From positions 3,166,144 through 3,230,143 of the forward strand of contig NC_009380.1 of assembly GCF_000016425.1 (NCBI RefSeq): 64,000 bases of DNA. Direction: 5' to 3'. Within the stretch, counting starts at the first letter, position 1. Each line of letters opens with the position of its first letter. Below are positions 28,661 to 36,995 of the stretch, in pieces. Both the position numbers and the translations under genes were made by a program. The notes under the pieces were generated by a model, which searched no databases, had not been told where the DNA came from, and saw only the letters and a list, made by a program, of their open reading frames with translations. The stretch is from Salinispora tropica CNB-440 (GTDB lineage: Bacteria; Actinomycetota; Actinomycetes; Mycobacteriales; Micromonosporaceae).

Positions 28661-29772
28661 GCGGACTCCACCAGTGTGACCGCGTTGACGCCACCGAAGC
28701 CGAAGGCCTCGGACTGCACCAGCCTGGGGGTCAGCGCCGTCGGCCCGGTGGCAAAGCGCAGCCCGGAACCGTCTGGGAGCGGCCGACGCAGCCCGACCAC
28801 CGGTGGTACCTGACCGCTGGTCAGGCAGCGCGCGGCCACGTCGAGGTTGACCATGGCGGCGGCGCCGGAGGTGTGCCCGACGGCCCCCTTGACGGCGGTG
28901 ACGACCGGATCACCGCCGGCCGCGACGAGTACCTGCCGCAGGGCCGCGCACTCGGCGGGGTCGTTGAGAGCGGTGCCGGTACCGTGCGCCACGACCAGGT
29001 CCACCTCGCCCGCGACGCGACCGGCGCGAGTCAGCGCGTCCCGCATGGCCCGGCCGATCCCCGTCACCGAGGGGGCGGTCTCGTGGTGGGCGTCGCAGGA
29101 CAGGCCGGTCGCGGCGATCCTGGCCACGGCCGGCCGGGCGTCGTCGTCGGGAACCAGAACGGCCGCGGCGGCACCATCGCCGAGCAGTACCCCCTGCCGG
29201 TCCGCGTCGAACGGACGCACCGCGTCAGTGGGTTGGTCGACGACCCGGCCGATCATCGCCAACATCGATTCGGTGGTGGCGTCGGTTCCGCAGACCAGCA
29301 CCGCGTCGGCTTCCCCAAGCATCAGGTGGTCCTCGGCGAGGGCCAGGACGTGCCCGCCGGCACTACAGGCGTTGCTCAGCGTCAGCACCGTCCGCAGCCC
29401 CGGCACCGCCTCCTGTAGAACATCGCCGAAGTGCAGCCGGTGGAGCGGGAACCGTGGACCACCGATGGCGAGGGCTTCCACCGCGGCCAGTTCCCGCAGA
29501 CCCGTTCCGACCAACGCGACCATCCGACGCGCGGCCGGGTCGATGCCGCTGGCGGCGACGGCTCGGCGGGCACAGTCGGCGAGCCACCGGCTCGCCGCCC
29601 ACGCCCGTGCGCCGCCGTCGTCGATGTGGTAGCCGTGAGCGACGTTCAGCGCCGCCGGGTCACCGTGCCGCAGCGGCCCGAGTCCGTTACGTCCGGCCAG
29701 CAGCGCGGCGAAGGTCTCCGCCCCGTCGCCGAGGCAGGTCCGCACCTCGCTAGCGACCAGACGCGCCGGCAC
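28657..29772 (-). CDS. Beta-ketoacyl-ACP synthase (third KS of the type II set)
   Basis: 371-aa stand-alone KS with an intact triad: Cys in SNACSAGG near residue 135, His in VAHGTGTALND near 265, and His in GAVGHTSGAAA near 300. It is more diverged and shorter than the KS at 30901, resembling the extra KS (ApeR-like) of aryl-polyene clusters, which in that system works as a homodimer separate from the KS/CLF pair. It may start or finish chain extension on the operon's ACP. A GTG start at 29772 lies 23 bp inside the CLF gene. Confidence 0.88.
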   Translation of the reverse strand: MPARLVASEVRTCLGDGAETFAALLAGRNGLGPLRHGDPAALNVAHGYHIDDGGARAWAASRWLADCARRAVAASGIDPAARRMVALVGTGLRELAAVEALAIGGPRFPLHRLHFGDVLQEAVPGLRTVLTLSNACSAGGHVLALAEDHLMLGEADAVLVCGTDATTESMLAMIGRVVDQPTDAVRPFDADRQGVLLGDGAAAAVLVPDDDARPAVARIAATGLSCDAHHETAPSVTGIGRAMRDALTRAGRVAGEVDLVVAHGTGTALNDPAECAALRQVLVAAGGDPVVTAVKGAVGHTSGAAAMVNLDVAARCLTSGQVPPVVGLRRPLPDGSGLRFATGPTALTPRLVQSEAFGFGGVNAVTLVESA

Positions 29773-30904
29773 CGGACCACCCCCTGACGATGGCGGCGGC
29801 GGTGCCGCCGTCCGGGCTGCGGGCGGTCAGCAGCGTCAGAGTCGGGGCGGCCTCGGCCGGGGCGGCGGCAAGGAAGGTGGCCAGGGCCAGGCCGCCGGTG
29901 GCGGCGTCGCAGCGGCCAAAGAGGCGACTGACCCGCAGCCGGGTCGGCTCGTGGCCGAGAGCCGCGCAGGCCGGGGCGTACTCGTCGGTGTCGTCCGGCT
30001 CCGTCTCCCCGGTCAACACGGCGGTGACCTCGACCGGGTCGACCCCGGCCCGCCGTACCGCGCGCCGGACACAGCCGGCCAGGGCCCGGTCCGCCGCCGC
30101 ACCGCCGCCCGGCCCGTACGCCGTGGTCAGGGCGAGGATCTCGGCCTCCGGGTGCGGGCCGGTCCAGTCTGGACGATCGACCCGGGTCAGCAGGAACACG
30201 GTGGCTGCCTCCCCGGTCGGCACATGCTGCCCCGGGCGCCCGGTCAACGAGGTCATCCAGGCTCGGTGTGGGCTGAACTCCTCGACCGCGCCCACCAGCA
30301 TCGCGTCAACGTATCCGCAGGTAATAGCGTTGCTGCCGTAGCGCAGGGCGTCGAGGAAGGCCAGCGGGCCGGTGGCCACCGTGGCGTTCACGCCCCGCAA
30401 CCCGTACCGGATGGCGGCCTGGCCCGCGGCACAGTTCATCACCGTGTTCGGGAACAGCACCGGGTTGACCTGGTACGGCTTCTCCTGGACCAGGGTGTCC
30501 CGGGTGTAGCCGCTGGTGGACTGGAAGCTGCCCAGCGAGGTTCCGAGCACCACCCCCAGCCGGGCCCGGTTGGTGTCGTTCACGTCAGCCTGCGCGTCCC
30601 GCAGGGCGTCGCCGCAGGCCACCACCGCCAGCGCGGTGGCCCGGTCGTAGAAGCTGGTGCCCTTGCGCCCGAGATGGGCGCGGACGTCGAAGTCGACCCG
30701 GGCGTGCCCGGTCGAGGTGGGCAGCGGCTCGTCGACCAGCGTGGTCACCTCCACCGGGGTAGCCGGCGCCGGTTCCGCCAGCACCGTGCGGCCGCCGGTC
30801 GTGGTCACCGCGACCTGCGCTCCGGCCAGCCGATCGACCAGCGCGGCACGCCCCACACCCGCCGGGCCGACCGTGCTCCACCCGGTGATCACGACGCCCG
30901 TCAT
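29750..30904 (-). CDS. Chain-length factor (KS-beta-like, Cys-less ketosynthase)
   Basis: 384-aa thiolase-fold protein collinear with KS but lacking the nucleophile: where the KS has TACSAS this reads VATGPLA. The HGTGT and GHT motifs are also lost (TGETEPDD, RLFGRCDA). This is the expected state of the CLF partner in a heterodimer with the KS at 30901-32106, with which it overlaps by 4 bp. In type II systems the KS/CLF interface pocket sets chain length. The N-terminus (MTGVVITGWS) matches the family start. Confidence 0.9.
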   Translation of the reverse strand: MTGVVITGWSTVGPAGVGRAALVDRLAGAQVAVTTTGGRTVLAEPAPATPVEVTTLVDEPLPTSTGHARVDFDVRAHLGRKGTSFYDRATALAVVACGDALRDAQADVNDTNRARLGVVLGTSLGSFQSTSGYTRDTLVQEKPYQVNPVLFPNTVMNCAAGQAAIRYGLRGVNATVATGPLAFLDALRYGSNAITCGYVDAMLVGAVEEFSPHRAWMTSLTGRPGQHVPTGEAATVFLLTRVDRPDWTGPHPEAEILALTTAYGPGGGAAADRALAGCVRRAVRRAGVDPVEVTAVLTGETEPDDTDEYAPACAALGHEPTRLRVSRLFGRCDAATGGLALATFLAAAPAEAAPTLTLLTARSPDGGTAAAIVRGWSGAGASGR

Positions 30905-32106
30905 TCCACGGCTCCGATCAGGACGATGGCGTTGTTACCGCCGAAGGCGAAACCGTTGTTCTGCACCACCCGGACGGCGGCCTGCCGGGCGGTGTTCGGC
31001 ACTGGATCCAGCCGGTCCAACGCCGGGTCGGGGGTCGACCAGTTGATCGTGGGCGGCAGGAACCCGTGTGTGATGGCGAGGGTCCCGGCGATCGCACCGA
31101 ACCCGCTGGCCGCCCCCATGGTGTGGCCGATCATCGACTTGATCGAGCTGACCGGAGGCACCCGGTCACCGAACACGTCGAGGATGGCGTGCGCCTCCAC
31201 CGAGTCGTTGGCCGGCGTCCCGGTGCCGTGGGCGCTGATGTAGTCCACGTCCTCGGGTTTGATCGAGGCGTTGCGGTGCGCCATCCGCATGCACTCGGCA
31301 ATGCTGGTCCGGTCTGGCGCGACCGGGTGGTTGGCGTCGCAGTTGAGCCCGTACCCGAGCACCTCGGCATAGATTCGCGCGCCCCGGTCCCGGGCGTGGT
31401 CTAGGTTCTCCAGCATCAGGATCGCTCCACCCTCGCCGGTGAGGATGCCGGAGCGATCCCGGTCGAACGGTGAGCAGGCGTCCGCGGTGAGCGCGCCCAG
31501 TCGGTAGAAGCCGGCATGCGCCCAGCGGCACACCGAGTCGGCGCCGCCGGCGAACATCACGTCGGCCTCGCCGGTGGCCAGCATGTCGTAGGCGTAACCG
31601 ATCGCGTAGTTGCTCGCCGAGCAGGCGGTGGCCAGGGTGAGGGACTCCCCGGCCAGTTCCAGCTCGGTGTTCACCGCGTGGGCGAGCCGGCCGGCCGTGA
31701 CCTGGCCGAGCAGGCCGGGGTCCATCTGGCCGAAGCCGCCCTCCACCTGCTGTGCGGTGACCGCCTCGACCACGACCGACTCCCCGCTCGTGGTCCCCAC
31801 GACCGCCCCGACCCGGTCGGCCTCGACCGAGGCCGGGTCGAGGCCGGAGTCGGCCAGGGCCAGTCGCGCGGCCGCGGCCGCAAACTGGCTGGAACGACCC
31901 CACCGTGCCGGGTCGACCCGGCGCAGCAGCCGATCCGGATGGAAGTCGGGTACCTCGCCGGCATTGCGGTGCGGGAAACCACTCGCGTCGAAGCTGCTGA
32001 TCGGGGAGATGCCCGACCGACCCGTGCGCAGGCCGTCGTTGAACGCGGACACTCCGATGCCGATGCTGGACACCGGGCCGAGCCCGGTCACCACGACCCG
32101 GTTCAC
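30901..32106 (-). CDS. Beta-ketoacyl-ACP synthase II (KS-alpha of the type II PKS)
   Basis: 401-aa FabF-type KS with a complete triad: Cys in TACSASNYA near residue 172, His in SAHGTGTPAND near 303, and His in GHTMGAASG near 340. It catalyses decarboxylative condensation of malonyl-ACP on the growing chain. With the CLF, ACP, FabG-type KR and two hotdog DHs next to it, it forms a highly reducing type II PKS expected to make a polyunsaturated chain rather than an aromatic polyketide, since no cyclase or aromatase is present. It starts 4 bp after the ACP stop. Confidence 0.94.
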   Translation of the reverse strand: MNRVVVTGLGPVSSIGIGVSAFNDGLRTGRSGISPISSFDASGFPHRNAGEVPDFHPDRLLRRVDPARWGRSSQFAAAAARLALADSGLDPASVEADRVGAVVGTTSGESVVVEAVTAQQVEGGFGQMDPGLLGQVTAGRLAHAVNTELELAGESLTLATACSASNYAIGYAYDMLATGEADVMFAGGADSVCRWAHAGFYRLGALTADACSPFDRDRSGILTGEGGAILMLENLDHARDRGARIYAEVLGYGLNCDANHPVAPDRTSIAECMRMAHRNASIKPEDVDYISAHGTGTPANDSVEAHAILDVFGDRVPPVSSIKSMIGHTMGAASGFGAIAGTLAITHGFLPPTINWSTPDPALDRLDPVPNTARQAAVRVVQNNGFAFGGNNAIVLIGAVE

Positions 32107-32110
32107 CGGC

Positions 32111-32365
32111 TCAAGCCCCGCCAGCAGAGTGCCGCACCACCGCGTCGTAGACCGCTTTGAGGTTGTTCAGCTGCGGCAGCTCCGACTGCGGAATCTCGAT
32201 CTTGAACTTTTTGTCGATCCGGGCCAGGATCTCGATGGCGCGCAGCGAGTCGGCCTCGTAGTCCGCCACGAAGTCGCCGGTTTCGGTGAGCTCCTCGGGC
32301 TCGAGCTCCAGCACCTCCGCCACGATGTCGCGAAGTTCGGCCATACGGGGGTCGGTCTGCGTCAT
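32111..32365 (-). CDS. Acyl carrier protein of the type II PKS
   Basis: 84-aa ACP. The phosphopantetheine attachment Ser lies in YEADSLRAIEI (residues about 36-46), with the usual acidic helix II. It carries the chain between KS/CLF, KR and the dehydratases. Its ATG overlaps the stop of the first dehydratase gene (ATGA), as expected for a stoichiometrically expressed set. No phosphopantetheinyl transferase gene is seen in the window. Confidence 0.96.
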   Translation of the reverse strand: MTQTDPRMAELRDIVAEVLELEPEELTETGDFVADYEADSLRAIEILARIDKKFKIEIPQSELPQLNNLKAVYDAVVRHSAGGA

Positions 32366-32952
32366 GACAGGTCAGCCTTTCCAGCGGAGGGATGACGGAG
32401 CCGGGAACTCCCCGCACCGGGATGGCTCCCGAGCTGTGGGGGCACCGGTGGCCCCGGGGTGGCGGTCGCGGCGCCGGTCAGGGCCGGCGCCGCGAGCGCC
32501 GTTCGCGAACGTCGGGCGGCCATGAGAGTGCCAACGTGCGCGACGCATCGGTCACCGACGTACGTCTCGCCGGTGGCGAAGGCGGTGTCGGCGATCACCC
32601 GTTCGAGGCGGACGGTGTGCCGGAGCACATCGCCCGGAAATACGGTGCCGTCGAAACGCACGTCCCGCGCGCCGACGAACATCAGCACCGAGTCGTCGTC
32701 GACCGGCGAGCCGGCGTCGGCGAGCCAGAGCAGTGCCGCCGTCTGCCCGAGCGACTCCACCATGAGCGAGGCGGGATAGGCGTAGTCGCCGGGCGGGGCG
32801 GCGTCGGTCAGATCGCGGTAGCAGGGCTCGTTCCCGGTGACCGCCTTGACCGCCTCGATGCGGGTACCCGGAGTCATGCTGAGCACCCGGTCGACCAGCA
32901 GCAGGGGGTAGCGCTGCGGTAGCAGCGCACGGATCTGGTGGTGGTCAAGCAT
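32362..32952 (-). CDS. FabZ-like hotdog dehydratase subunit lacking the catalytic His
   Basis: 196 aa. The N-terminal 130 residues are a FabZ-type hotdog (LLPQRYPLLLVDRV near residue 10; the catalytic-Glu helix reads SLMVESLGQ near 66). The GHFP segment that carries the catalytic His in FabZ is replaced by an Ala/Pro-rich loop, so this subunit keeps Glu but not His. The C-terminal 55 residues are Pro/Ala-rich and probably disordered. The protein at 32945-33373 has both residues, so the two probably form a heteromeric dehydratase, as with the ApeI/ApeP pair of aryl-polyene clusters. It overlaps that gene by 8 bp. Confidence 0.85.
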   Translation of the reverse strand: MLDHHQIRALLPQRYPLLLVDRVLSMTPGTRIEAVKAVTGNEPCYRDLTDAAPPGDYAYPASLMVESLGQTAALLWLADAGSPVDDDSVLMFVGARDVRFDGTVFPGDVLRHTVRLERVIADTAFATGETYVGDRCVAHVGTLMAARRSRTALAAPALTGAATATPGPPVPPQLGSHPGAGSSRLRHPSAGKADLS

Positions 32953-33373
32953 CGCTGCCTCCGAAGCGGGCTCGGATGGTCACCGCCGTGATCTCGTCGG
33001 CACGGCACCCCGAGGCCCGGACCGACCAGCCGTCCGGCCCCTCGGCGGTCGCGACGACGTGGAGGGTCAACCGGTCCGGCGGCAGCAGCGGGGCGAGAAA
33101 CCGCACCGCGTCGACGGAGACCAGCCGCAGGCGGGGCTGCCCGGGAGCCCGCAGCGCCACGTCCACGGCCTGCGCCAGCGCCTCGATGACGAACACCCCG
33201 GGGAACACCGGGAAGCCGGGGAAGTGCCCACACAGGTTCGGGTCATCAGCGCGGATCGGCACACCCACCACCACGTCGACCTGCGGTCCGTCGGCACCGA
33301 CCTGGAGGTCGTCGAAAGCGGCCAACGGTGCGGCCCCCGGTGGGCAGGGTCGGGTCGTGGTCGGGGCACTCAC
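32945..33373 (-). CDS. FabA/FabZ-like hotdog dehydratase (catalytic subunit)
   Basis: 142-aa hotdog protein with a complete active-site stretch: [21 protein letters not shown] contains the catalytic His (GHFP) and Glu (IEALAQ). It would dehydrate 3-hydroxyacyl-ACP to the 2-enoyl-ACP. GTG 33373 is preferred because it overlaps the FabG-like stop (GTGA) and follows a G-rich ribosome site; the longer frame to 33436 starts inside the reductase gene. It is probably the active half of a heteromer with the preceding protein. Confidence 0.88.
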   Translation of the reverse strand: MSAPTTTRPCPPGAAPLAAFDDLQVGADGPQVDVVVGVPIRADDPNLCGHFPGFPVFPGVFVIEALAQAVDVALRAPGQPRLRLVSVDAVRFLAPLLPPDRLTLHVVATAEGPDGWSVRASGCRADEITAVTIRARFGGSDA

Positions 33374-34110
33374 AGTGTGATCCCCCCGTCGACCTGGAAG
33401 ACCTGACCGGTGATGTAACCGGCGCGATCCGAGCAAAGGAAGGCGACGAGCTCCGCGACCTCCTCCGGGCGGCCGAAGCGACTCAGCGGAATCTGGCTGA
33501 GCGCCTGGTCACGCAGTTTCCCCGCCAGAGCGTCGGTCATGTCCGTCTCGATGAAGCCGGGGGCTACCACGTTGACCCGGACGCCGTACCCGGCAACCTC
33601 CTTGGCCAGCGAACGACTCAGGCCGACAATGCCGGCCTTGCTGGCCGCGTACGCGGTCTGTCCGGCGTTGCCGTAGACACCAGCCACCGAGGACATGTTG
33701 ACCACCGCCCCGGCGCGGCGCTTCATGAAGCGGAACGTCATCGCCCGGCAGAGGTTCCAGGTGCCGGTCAGGTTGGTCGACAGCACCGCCTGCCAGTCCT
33801 GTTCGGTGGCCAACACCAACGGGCTGTCCCGGGTGATCCCGGCGTTGTTCACCAGGCAGTTGATCGGGCCGACTCGTTCCTCGGCGGCGCCGACGAACTC
33901 GTCGACCGCGGCCGGGTCGGCCACGTCACACGCGGCGGTGTACACCGGCACCCCGAACGCCGCCACCTCCGCCTGGGTCTTGGCCGCCGCCTCGCTGTCG
34001 CTGCTGTAGCAACCGGCGACCGCGTAGCCCTGCGCAGCGAGGCGCAGGGCGATCGCCCGGCCGATGCCACGCGAGACGCCGGTCACCAGAGCTCGGAGCT
34101 GAGTGGACAT
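33370..34110 (-). CDS. 3-oxoacyl-ACP reductase (FabG-type SDR)
   Basis: 246-aa short-chain dehydrogenase: TGVSRGIG cofactor loop near the N-terminus, NNAG near residue 85, and a catalytic Ser-Tyr-Lys set (SSVAGVYG, then YAASK near 150). The C-terminal [13 protein letters not shown] is typical of FabG. It reduces 3-ketoacyl-ACP with NADPH for the type II PKS. ATG 34110 follows GGGGAGG with a 6-nt spacer; the TTG two codons earlier is less likely. It is the first of a very tightly overlapped PKS sub-run (34110 down to 27692). Confidence 0.95.
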   Translation of the reverse strand: MSTQLRALVTGVSRGIGRAIALRLAAQGYAVAGCYSSDSEAAAKTQAEVAAFGVPVYTAACDVADPAAVDEFVGAAEERVGPINCLVNNAGITRDSPLVLATEQDWQAVLSTNLTGTWNLCRAMTFRFMKRRAGAVVNMSSVAGVYGNAGQTAYAASKAGIVGLSRSLAKEVAGYGVRVNVVAPGFIETDMTDALAGKLRDQALSQIPLSRFGRPEEVAELVAFLCSDRAGYITGQVFQVDGGITL

Positions 34111-34193
34111 GCCCAACCTCCCCTGTCGGGACGTCTGCCGGACGTACCCGACACGACGTGCGGCATGACGGGTGTGTTGTATTTACCCCCGGA
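34111..34193. promoter_or_regulatory. 83-bp gap within the minus-strand operon carrying a motif-like site
   Basis: The largest gap in the otherwise overlapping 17-gene run. It contains GTGTTGTATTTACC (34174-34187, plus strand), similar to the recurrent KTGTTG-N4-TAGS motif but ending TACC and facing away from the downstream FabG-type gene. It could hold a secondary promoter for the type II PKS genes. Confidence 0.3.
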
Positions 34194-35459
34194 TCAACAT
34201 ACTGAACCATCGGCACACCCGTCAGCAAGCGGTGTCGTATGTTTGCTTTGGTGTCCGGTGTCGGGCGCGACGAGTTCGGCGAGTACCTGCGCGGTGTCCG
34301 CGCCGGGCTCGGGTGCCCCACGGCGGACCCGGGTCGGGGTACGGGAGAACTTCGCCGCCGGCCCCACGATCGGAGCGGTACTGCCGTCACACAGCGAGGT
34401 GGGCTGCAACATCGCCCGCTCGGCCAAGTACGGGTCGGCAGCCACCTCAGCGACGGTACGTACCCGCGAGGCCGTCAGACCCCGCCGCACCAGGGCGGCG
34501 ACCACCTCGTCGGCGGGCCGGGTGGCGCACCACCGGGCGAGGACCGCGTCCACCTCGACCCGGTTGGCCAACCGGTCGGCGGCCCGGGCGAAACCCTCCG
34601 CCCGGGCCAACTCCGGCCGACCCATCGCCTCGGCCAGTTCCCGCCAGTGCCGGTCCAACGCGACAGCCAGGTAGACCTGCCCGTCAACGCAGGGGTAGAC
34701 GTTCGCCGGCACCACGAAGTCGGTCTGGTTGCCCCAGCGCTGCGGCGGCCGGCCCGCCGCGGCAAGGGTGTGCAGGCCCGCGCTCCCGGCGACCATGGTG
34801 TCGAACATCGCCACGTCGACGTGTTGTCCCTCACCGGTCCGCTGCCGGTGCCACAGTGCCGCGAGCGCGCCGAGCGCACCGTGTAGACCGGCCAGTTCGT
34901 CGGCGAGGAACGTCGGCGCGCGCACCGGGCCCCCCTCTGGGCTGCCGTTGAGCGCCATCCAGCCGGAGGCCGCCTGGATGACCGGGTCGTACGCGGCCTC
35001 CGCCCGGCGGGACCCGAACTGCCCCCATCCGGAGATCGAGACGAGGACCAGGTCGGGCCGGACCGCCCGGCACTGTGCCCAGCCCACCCCCCAGCCATCC
35101 AGCGTCCCGGGCTTGTAGTTCTCCACCACCACGTCGGCGGTGGCGACCAGCCGCAGGAAGCTCTCCCGCCCCTCGGTCCGGCGTAGGTCGAGCCCGACGC
35201 TGCGCTTGTTGCGGTTGACCGTCTGCCGAAACCAGGACAGACCCGTGCCCGGGATCCGAGGTGGTACCTCCCCGTCACGGCCGTGCGGTAGCTCGACCCG
35301 GACGACATCGGCACCGAGGTCGGCCAGAACGGCACCGGCCAGTGGTCCCGACCACACCTTGGTCACGTCGAGCACCCGGACCCCGTCCAGGGGCCCGACC
35401 AGGTCGGCGCGGGCGTCCCGGTAGAAGTCGGCGGCATCTCGATAGAGTTCGGCGGCCAT
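34194..35459 (-). CDS. CaiB/BaiF family III CoA-transferase
   Basis: About 421 aa. Family III CoA-transferases move CoA between carboxylates through an aspartyl-CoA intermediate. Visible: LDGVRVLDVTKVWSGP near the N-terminus, KRSVGLDLR, VVENYKPG, and the catalytic Asp in AAYDPVIQAASG. Start: ATG 35459 is 5 bp after the thiolase stop; GTG 35468, overlapping that stop, is an alternative. It may charge a pathway acid with CoA before thiolysis or loading. The donor and acceptor are unknown. Confidence 0.92.
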   Translation of the reverse strand: MAAELYRDAADFYRDARADLVGPLDGVRVLDVTKVWSGPLAGAVLADLGADVVRVELPHGRDGEVPPRIPGTGLSWFRQTVNRNKRSVGLDLRRTEGRESFLRLVATADVVVENYKPGTLDGWGVGWAQCRAVRPDLVLVSISGWGQFGSRRAEAAYDPVIQAASGWMALNGSPEGGPVRAPTFLADELAGLHGALGALAALWHRQRTGEGQHVDVAMFDTMVAGSAGLHTLAAAGRPPQRWGNQTDFVVPANVYPCVDGQVYLAVALDRHWRELAEAMGRPELARAEGFARAADRLANRVEVDAVLARWCATRPADEVVAALVRRGLTASRVRTVAEVAADPYLAERAMLQPTSLCDGSTAPIVGPAAKFSRTPTRVRRGAPEPGADTAQVLAELVAPDTGHQSKHTTPLADGCADGSVC

Positions 35460-35464
35460 CAGGC

Positions 35465-36616
35465 TCACATCCGTTGCAGGATCGAGGCGGTGCCGAGCGC
35501 GCCGCCGCAGCACATCGTCACCAAGGCCAGCTCCCGGTCGGTGCGTTCGAGTTCGTGCAGGGCGCTGACCAGCAGCCGGGTCCCGGAGGCGCCCAGAGGG
35601 TGGCCGAGGGCGATCGCGCCACCGTTGACGTTGACCCTTTCGGCGTCGGTGCCGTTCGCCGCCATCCAGGCGAGTACGACGGCGGCGAAGGCCTCGTTGA
35701 CCTCGACAACGTCGAGGTCAACGAGGCCCAGCCCGGACCGGTCGAGGATCTTGCGCGTCGCCACGACCGGTCCCTCCAGCAACAGGTACGGGTCGGACCC
35801 GGTGACCACCTGGTGCCGCAGCCGTGCCTGGGGGCGCAGCCCGAGCGCCGCGGCACGCTCCGCCGACATCCACAGGATCGCCGCCGCGCCGTCGGAGACC
35901 TGTGACGTCGTACCGGCGGTGTGCACCCCGCCGTCGACCGTCGGGCGCAGCCCGGCCAAGCCCTCCGGCGTCGTGTCCCGCAGCCCCTGGTCCCGGGTCA
36001 CCGCCCGGAGGCCGCCCTCGCCGTCGGGGGCGTGGACCGCGACGATCTCCTGGTCGAAGTACCCCTGCGCCCAGGCCCGCGCCGCACGGCGTTGGGACAG
36101 CACGCCGTAGGCGTCGGCGGCGGCACGGTCCACGCCGTACTTCGCGGCGATCCGCTCCGCCCCGCCGAACTGCGCCCTGGGCGGGTCGTCCCACGGGTAG
36201 TCGTCGGTCTTGTAGTGGCCGGGCCCCTGGTAGAGATTGGTCCCTACCGGCACCCGGGACATCGACTCCACCCCGCAGGCGATGCCCACGTCGATGACGC
36301 CGGCAGTGATCAACGCGGCAACCAGGTGGTTGGCCTGTTGCGCCGACCCGCAGGAGGTGTCGACCGTGGAGCAGGCCACCTGTGGGTCGAGGCCAGTGCT
36401 CAACCAGGCGTTACGGGTGATGTTCAGGCTCTGCTCACCCACCTGGGTGACGCAGCCACCGATGATCTGATCCACCTCGGACGGCGGCAGCCCGGCCCGG
36501 TCGAGCACCTCGCGCTGCACGGTACGGAGCAGCTCCACCGCCTTGAGCCCGCTGAGCCAACCGTTGCGTCGACCGATCGGGGTTCGCGCCGCGGCGACGA
36601 TGACCGCCTCTGACAT
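35465..36616 (-). CDS. Thiolase (acetyl-CoA C-acyltransferase family)
   Basis: 383 aa with the full thiolase signature: acyl-accepting Cys in DTSCGSAQQ near residue 89, VNEAF near 325, NGGAIALGHPLGASG with the catalytic His near 350, and the second Cys in TMCCGGALG near 370. It cleaves 3-ketoacyl-CoA or, in reverse, condenses acyl-CoAs. With the CoA-transferase, CoA ligase and the two acyl-CoA dehydrogenases at 50967-53201, it gives most of a beta-oxidation or starter-unit pathway. It is 4 bp from the ferredoxin gene. Confidence 0.94.
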   Translation of the reverse strand: MSEAVIVAAARTPIGRRNGWLSGLKAVELLRTVQREVLDRAGLPPSEVDQIIGGCVTQVGEQSLNITRNAWLSTGLDPQVACSTVDTSCGSAQQANHLVAALITAGVIDVGIACGVESMSRVPVGTNLYQGPGHYKTDDYPWDDPPRAQFGGAERIAAKYGVDRAAADAYGVLSQRRAARAWAQGYFDQEIVAVHAPDGEGGLRAVTRDQGLRDTTPEGLAGLRPTVDGGVHTAGTTSQVSDGAAAILWMSAERAAALGLRPQARLRHQVVTGSDPYLLLEGPVVATRKILDRSGLGLVDLDVVEVNEAFAAVVLAWMAANGTDAERVNVNGGAIALGHPLGASGTRLLVSALHELERTDRELALVTMCCGGALGTASILQRM

Positions 36617-36620
36617 GGGA

Positions 36621-36818
36621 TCACTTCTCCCGCAGCGACAGGGCGAGCTTGGGACAACCGCGGACCGCCGTTTCCACCAGCGGAAGTTGCTCCTCGGCCG
36701 GCCGCTCGACCAGCACGTACATCAGGTCGTCGTCCCGGATCTCGAACACCTCGGGGGCCTGGTCGGCGCAGACCCCGTGGCTGTCGCACCGGTCATAGTC
36801 CACGACTATCCGCATCAT
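36621..36818 (-). CDS. Small [3Fe-4S]-type ferredoxin, P450 partner
   Basis: 65-aa ferredoxin. Cys11, Cys17 and Cys55 are visible in CDSHGVC and GCPK, with His14 at the second ligand position of a [4Fe-4S] site; this pattern is usual in the ferredoxins that serve actinobacterial P450s. ATG 36818 follows GGGAG; a second ATG is one codon on. It is the first gene of the 17-gene minus-strand run, whose last gene is the P450 at 21676-22944. No ferredoxin reductase is present in the window. Confidence 0.93.
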   Translation of the reverse strand: MMRIVVDYDRCDSHGVCADQAPEVFEIRDDDLMYVLVERPAEEQLPLVETAVRGCPKLALSLREK

Positions 36819-36842
36819 GTGTCTCCCACCGCTTGTGTTGCG

Positions 36843-36871
36843 TTGACCTAGGGGCACGACCACGATAGATG
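36843..36871 (+). promoter_or_regulatory. Candidate promoter for the aryl-AMP ligase/NRPS operon
   Basis: TTGACC (36843-36848), a 17-bp spacer and TAGATG (36866-36871) form a sigma-70-like -35/-10 pair on the plus strand, about 125 bp before the ligase ATG. The -10 is imperfect. A GTGTTG half of the recurrent motif lies just upstream at 36835-36840. Confidence 0.35.
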
Positions 36872-36891
36872 AAGTATGTGGATTTTCCGAC

Positions 36892-36905
36892 GCTAGAAGC
36901 AACAA
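36892..36905 (-). promoter_or_regulatory. KTGTTG-N4-TAGS motif upstream of the ferredoxin/type II PKS operon
   Basis: Minus strand reads TTGTTG-CTTC-TAGC, with the TAGC extending to TAGCGT, a plausible -10 hexamer. It is 74 bp upstream of the ferredoxin ATG. It is one of four matching sites in the window that precede genes of the cluster. Confidence 0.4.
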
Positions 36906-36995
36906 ACACTTGTGCGGACAGAGACACGTCGCATAGCGTCGGCCAGGTCCGCCCCGGCGGACGCTCCCCCCGCCTGGCACTCTGGAGGCTGACCC

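Noticed and set aside
32905..32925. Gln in LPQRYP of the first dehydratase taken as loss of the catalytic His
   Set aside because: The catalytic His of FabZ is in the GHFP segment, not in this loop. The real loss is the missing GHFP, reported separately.
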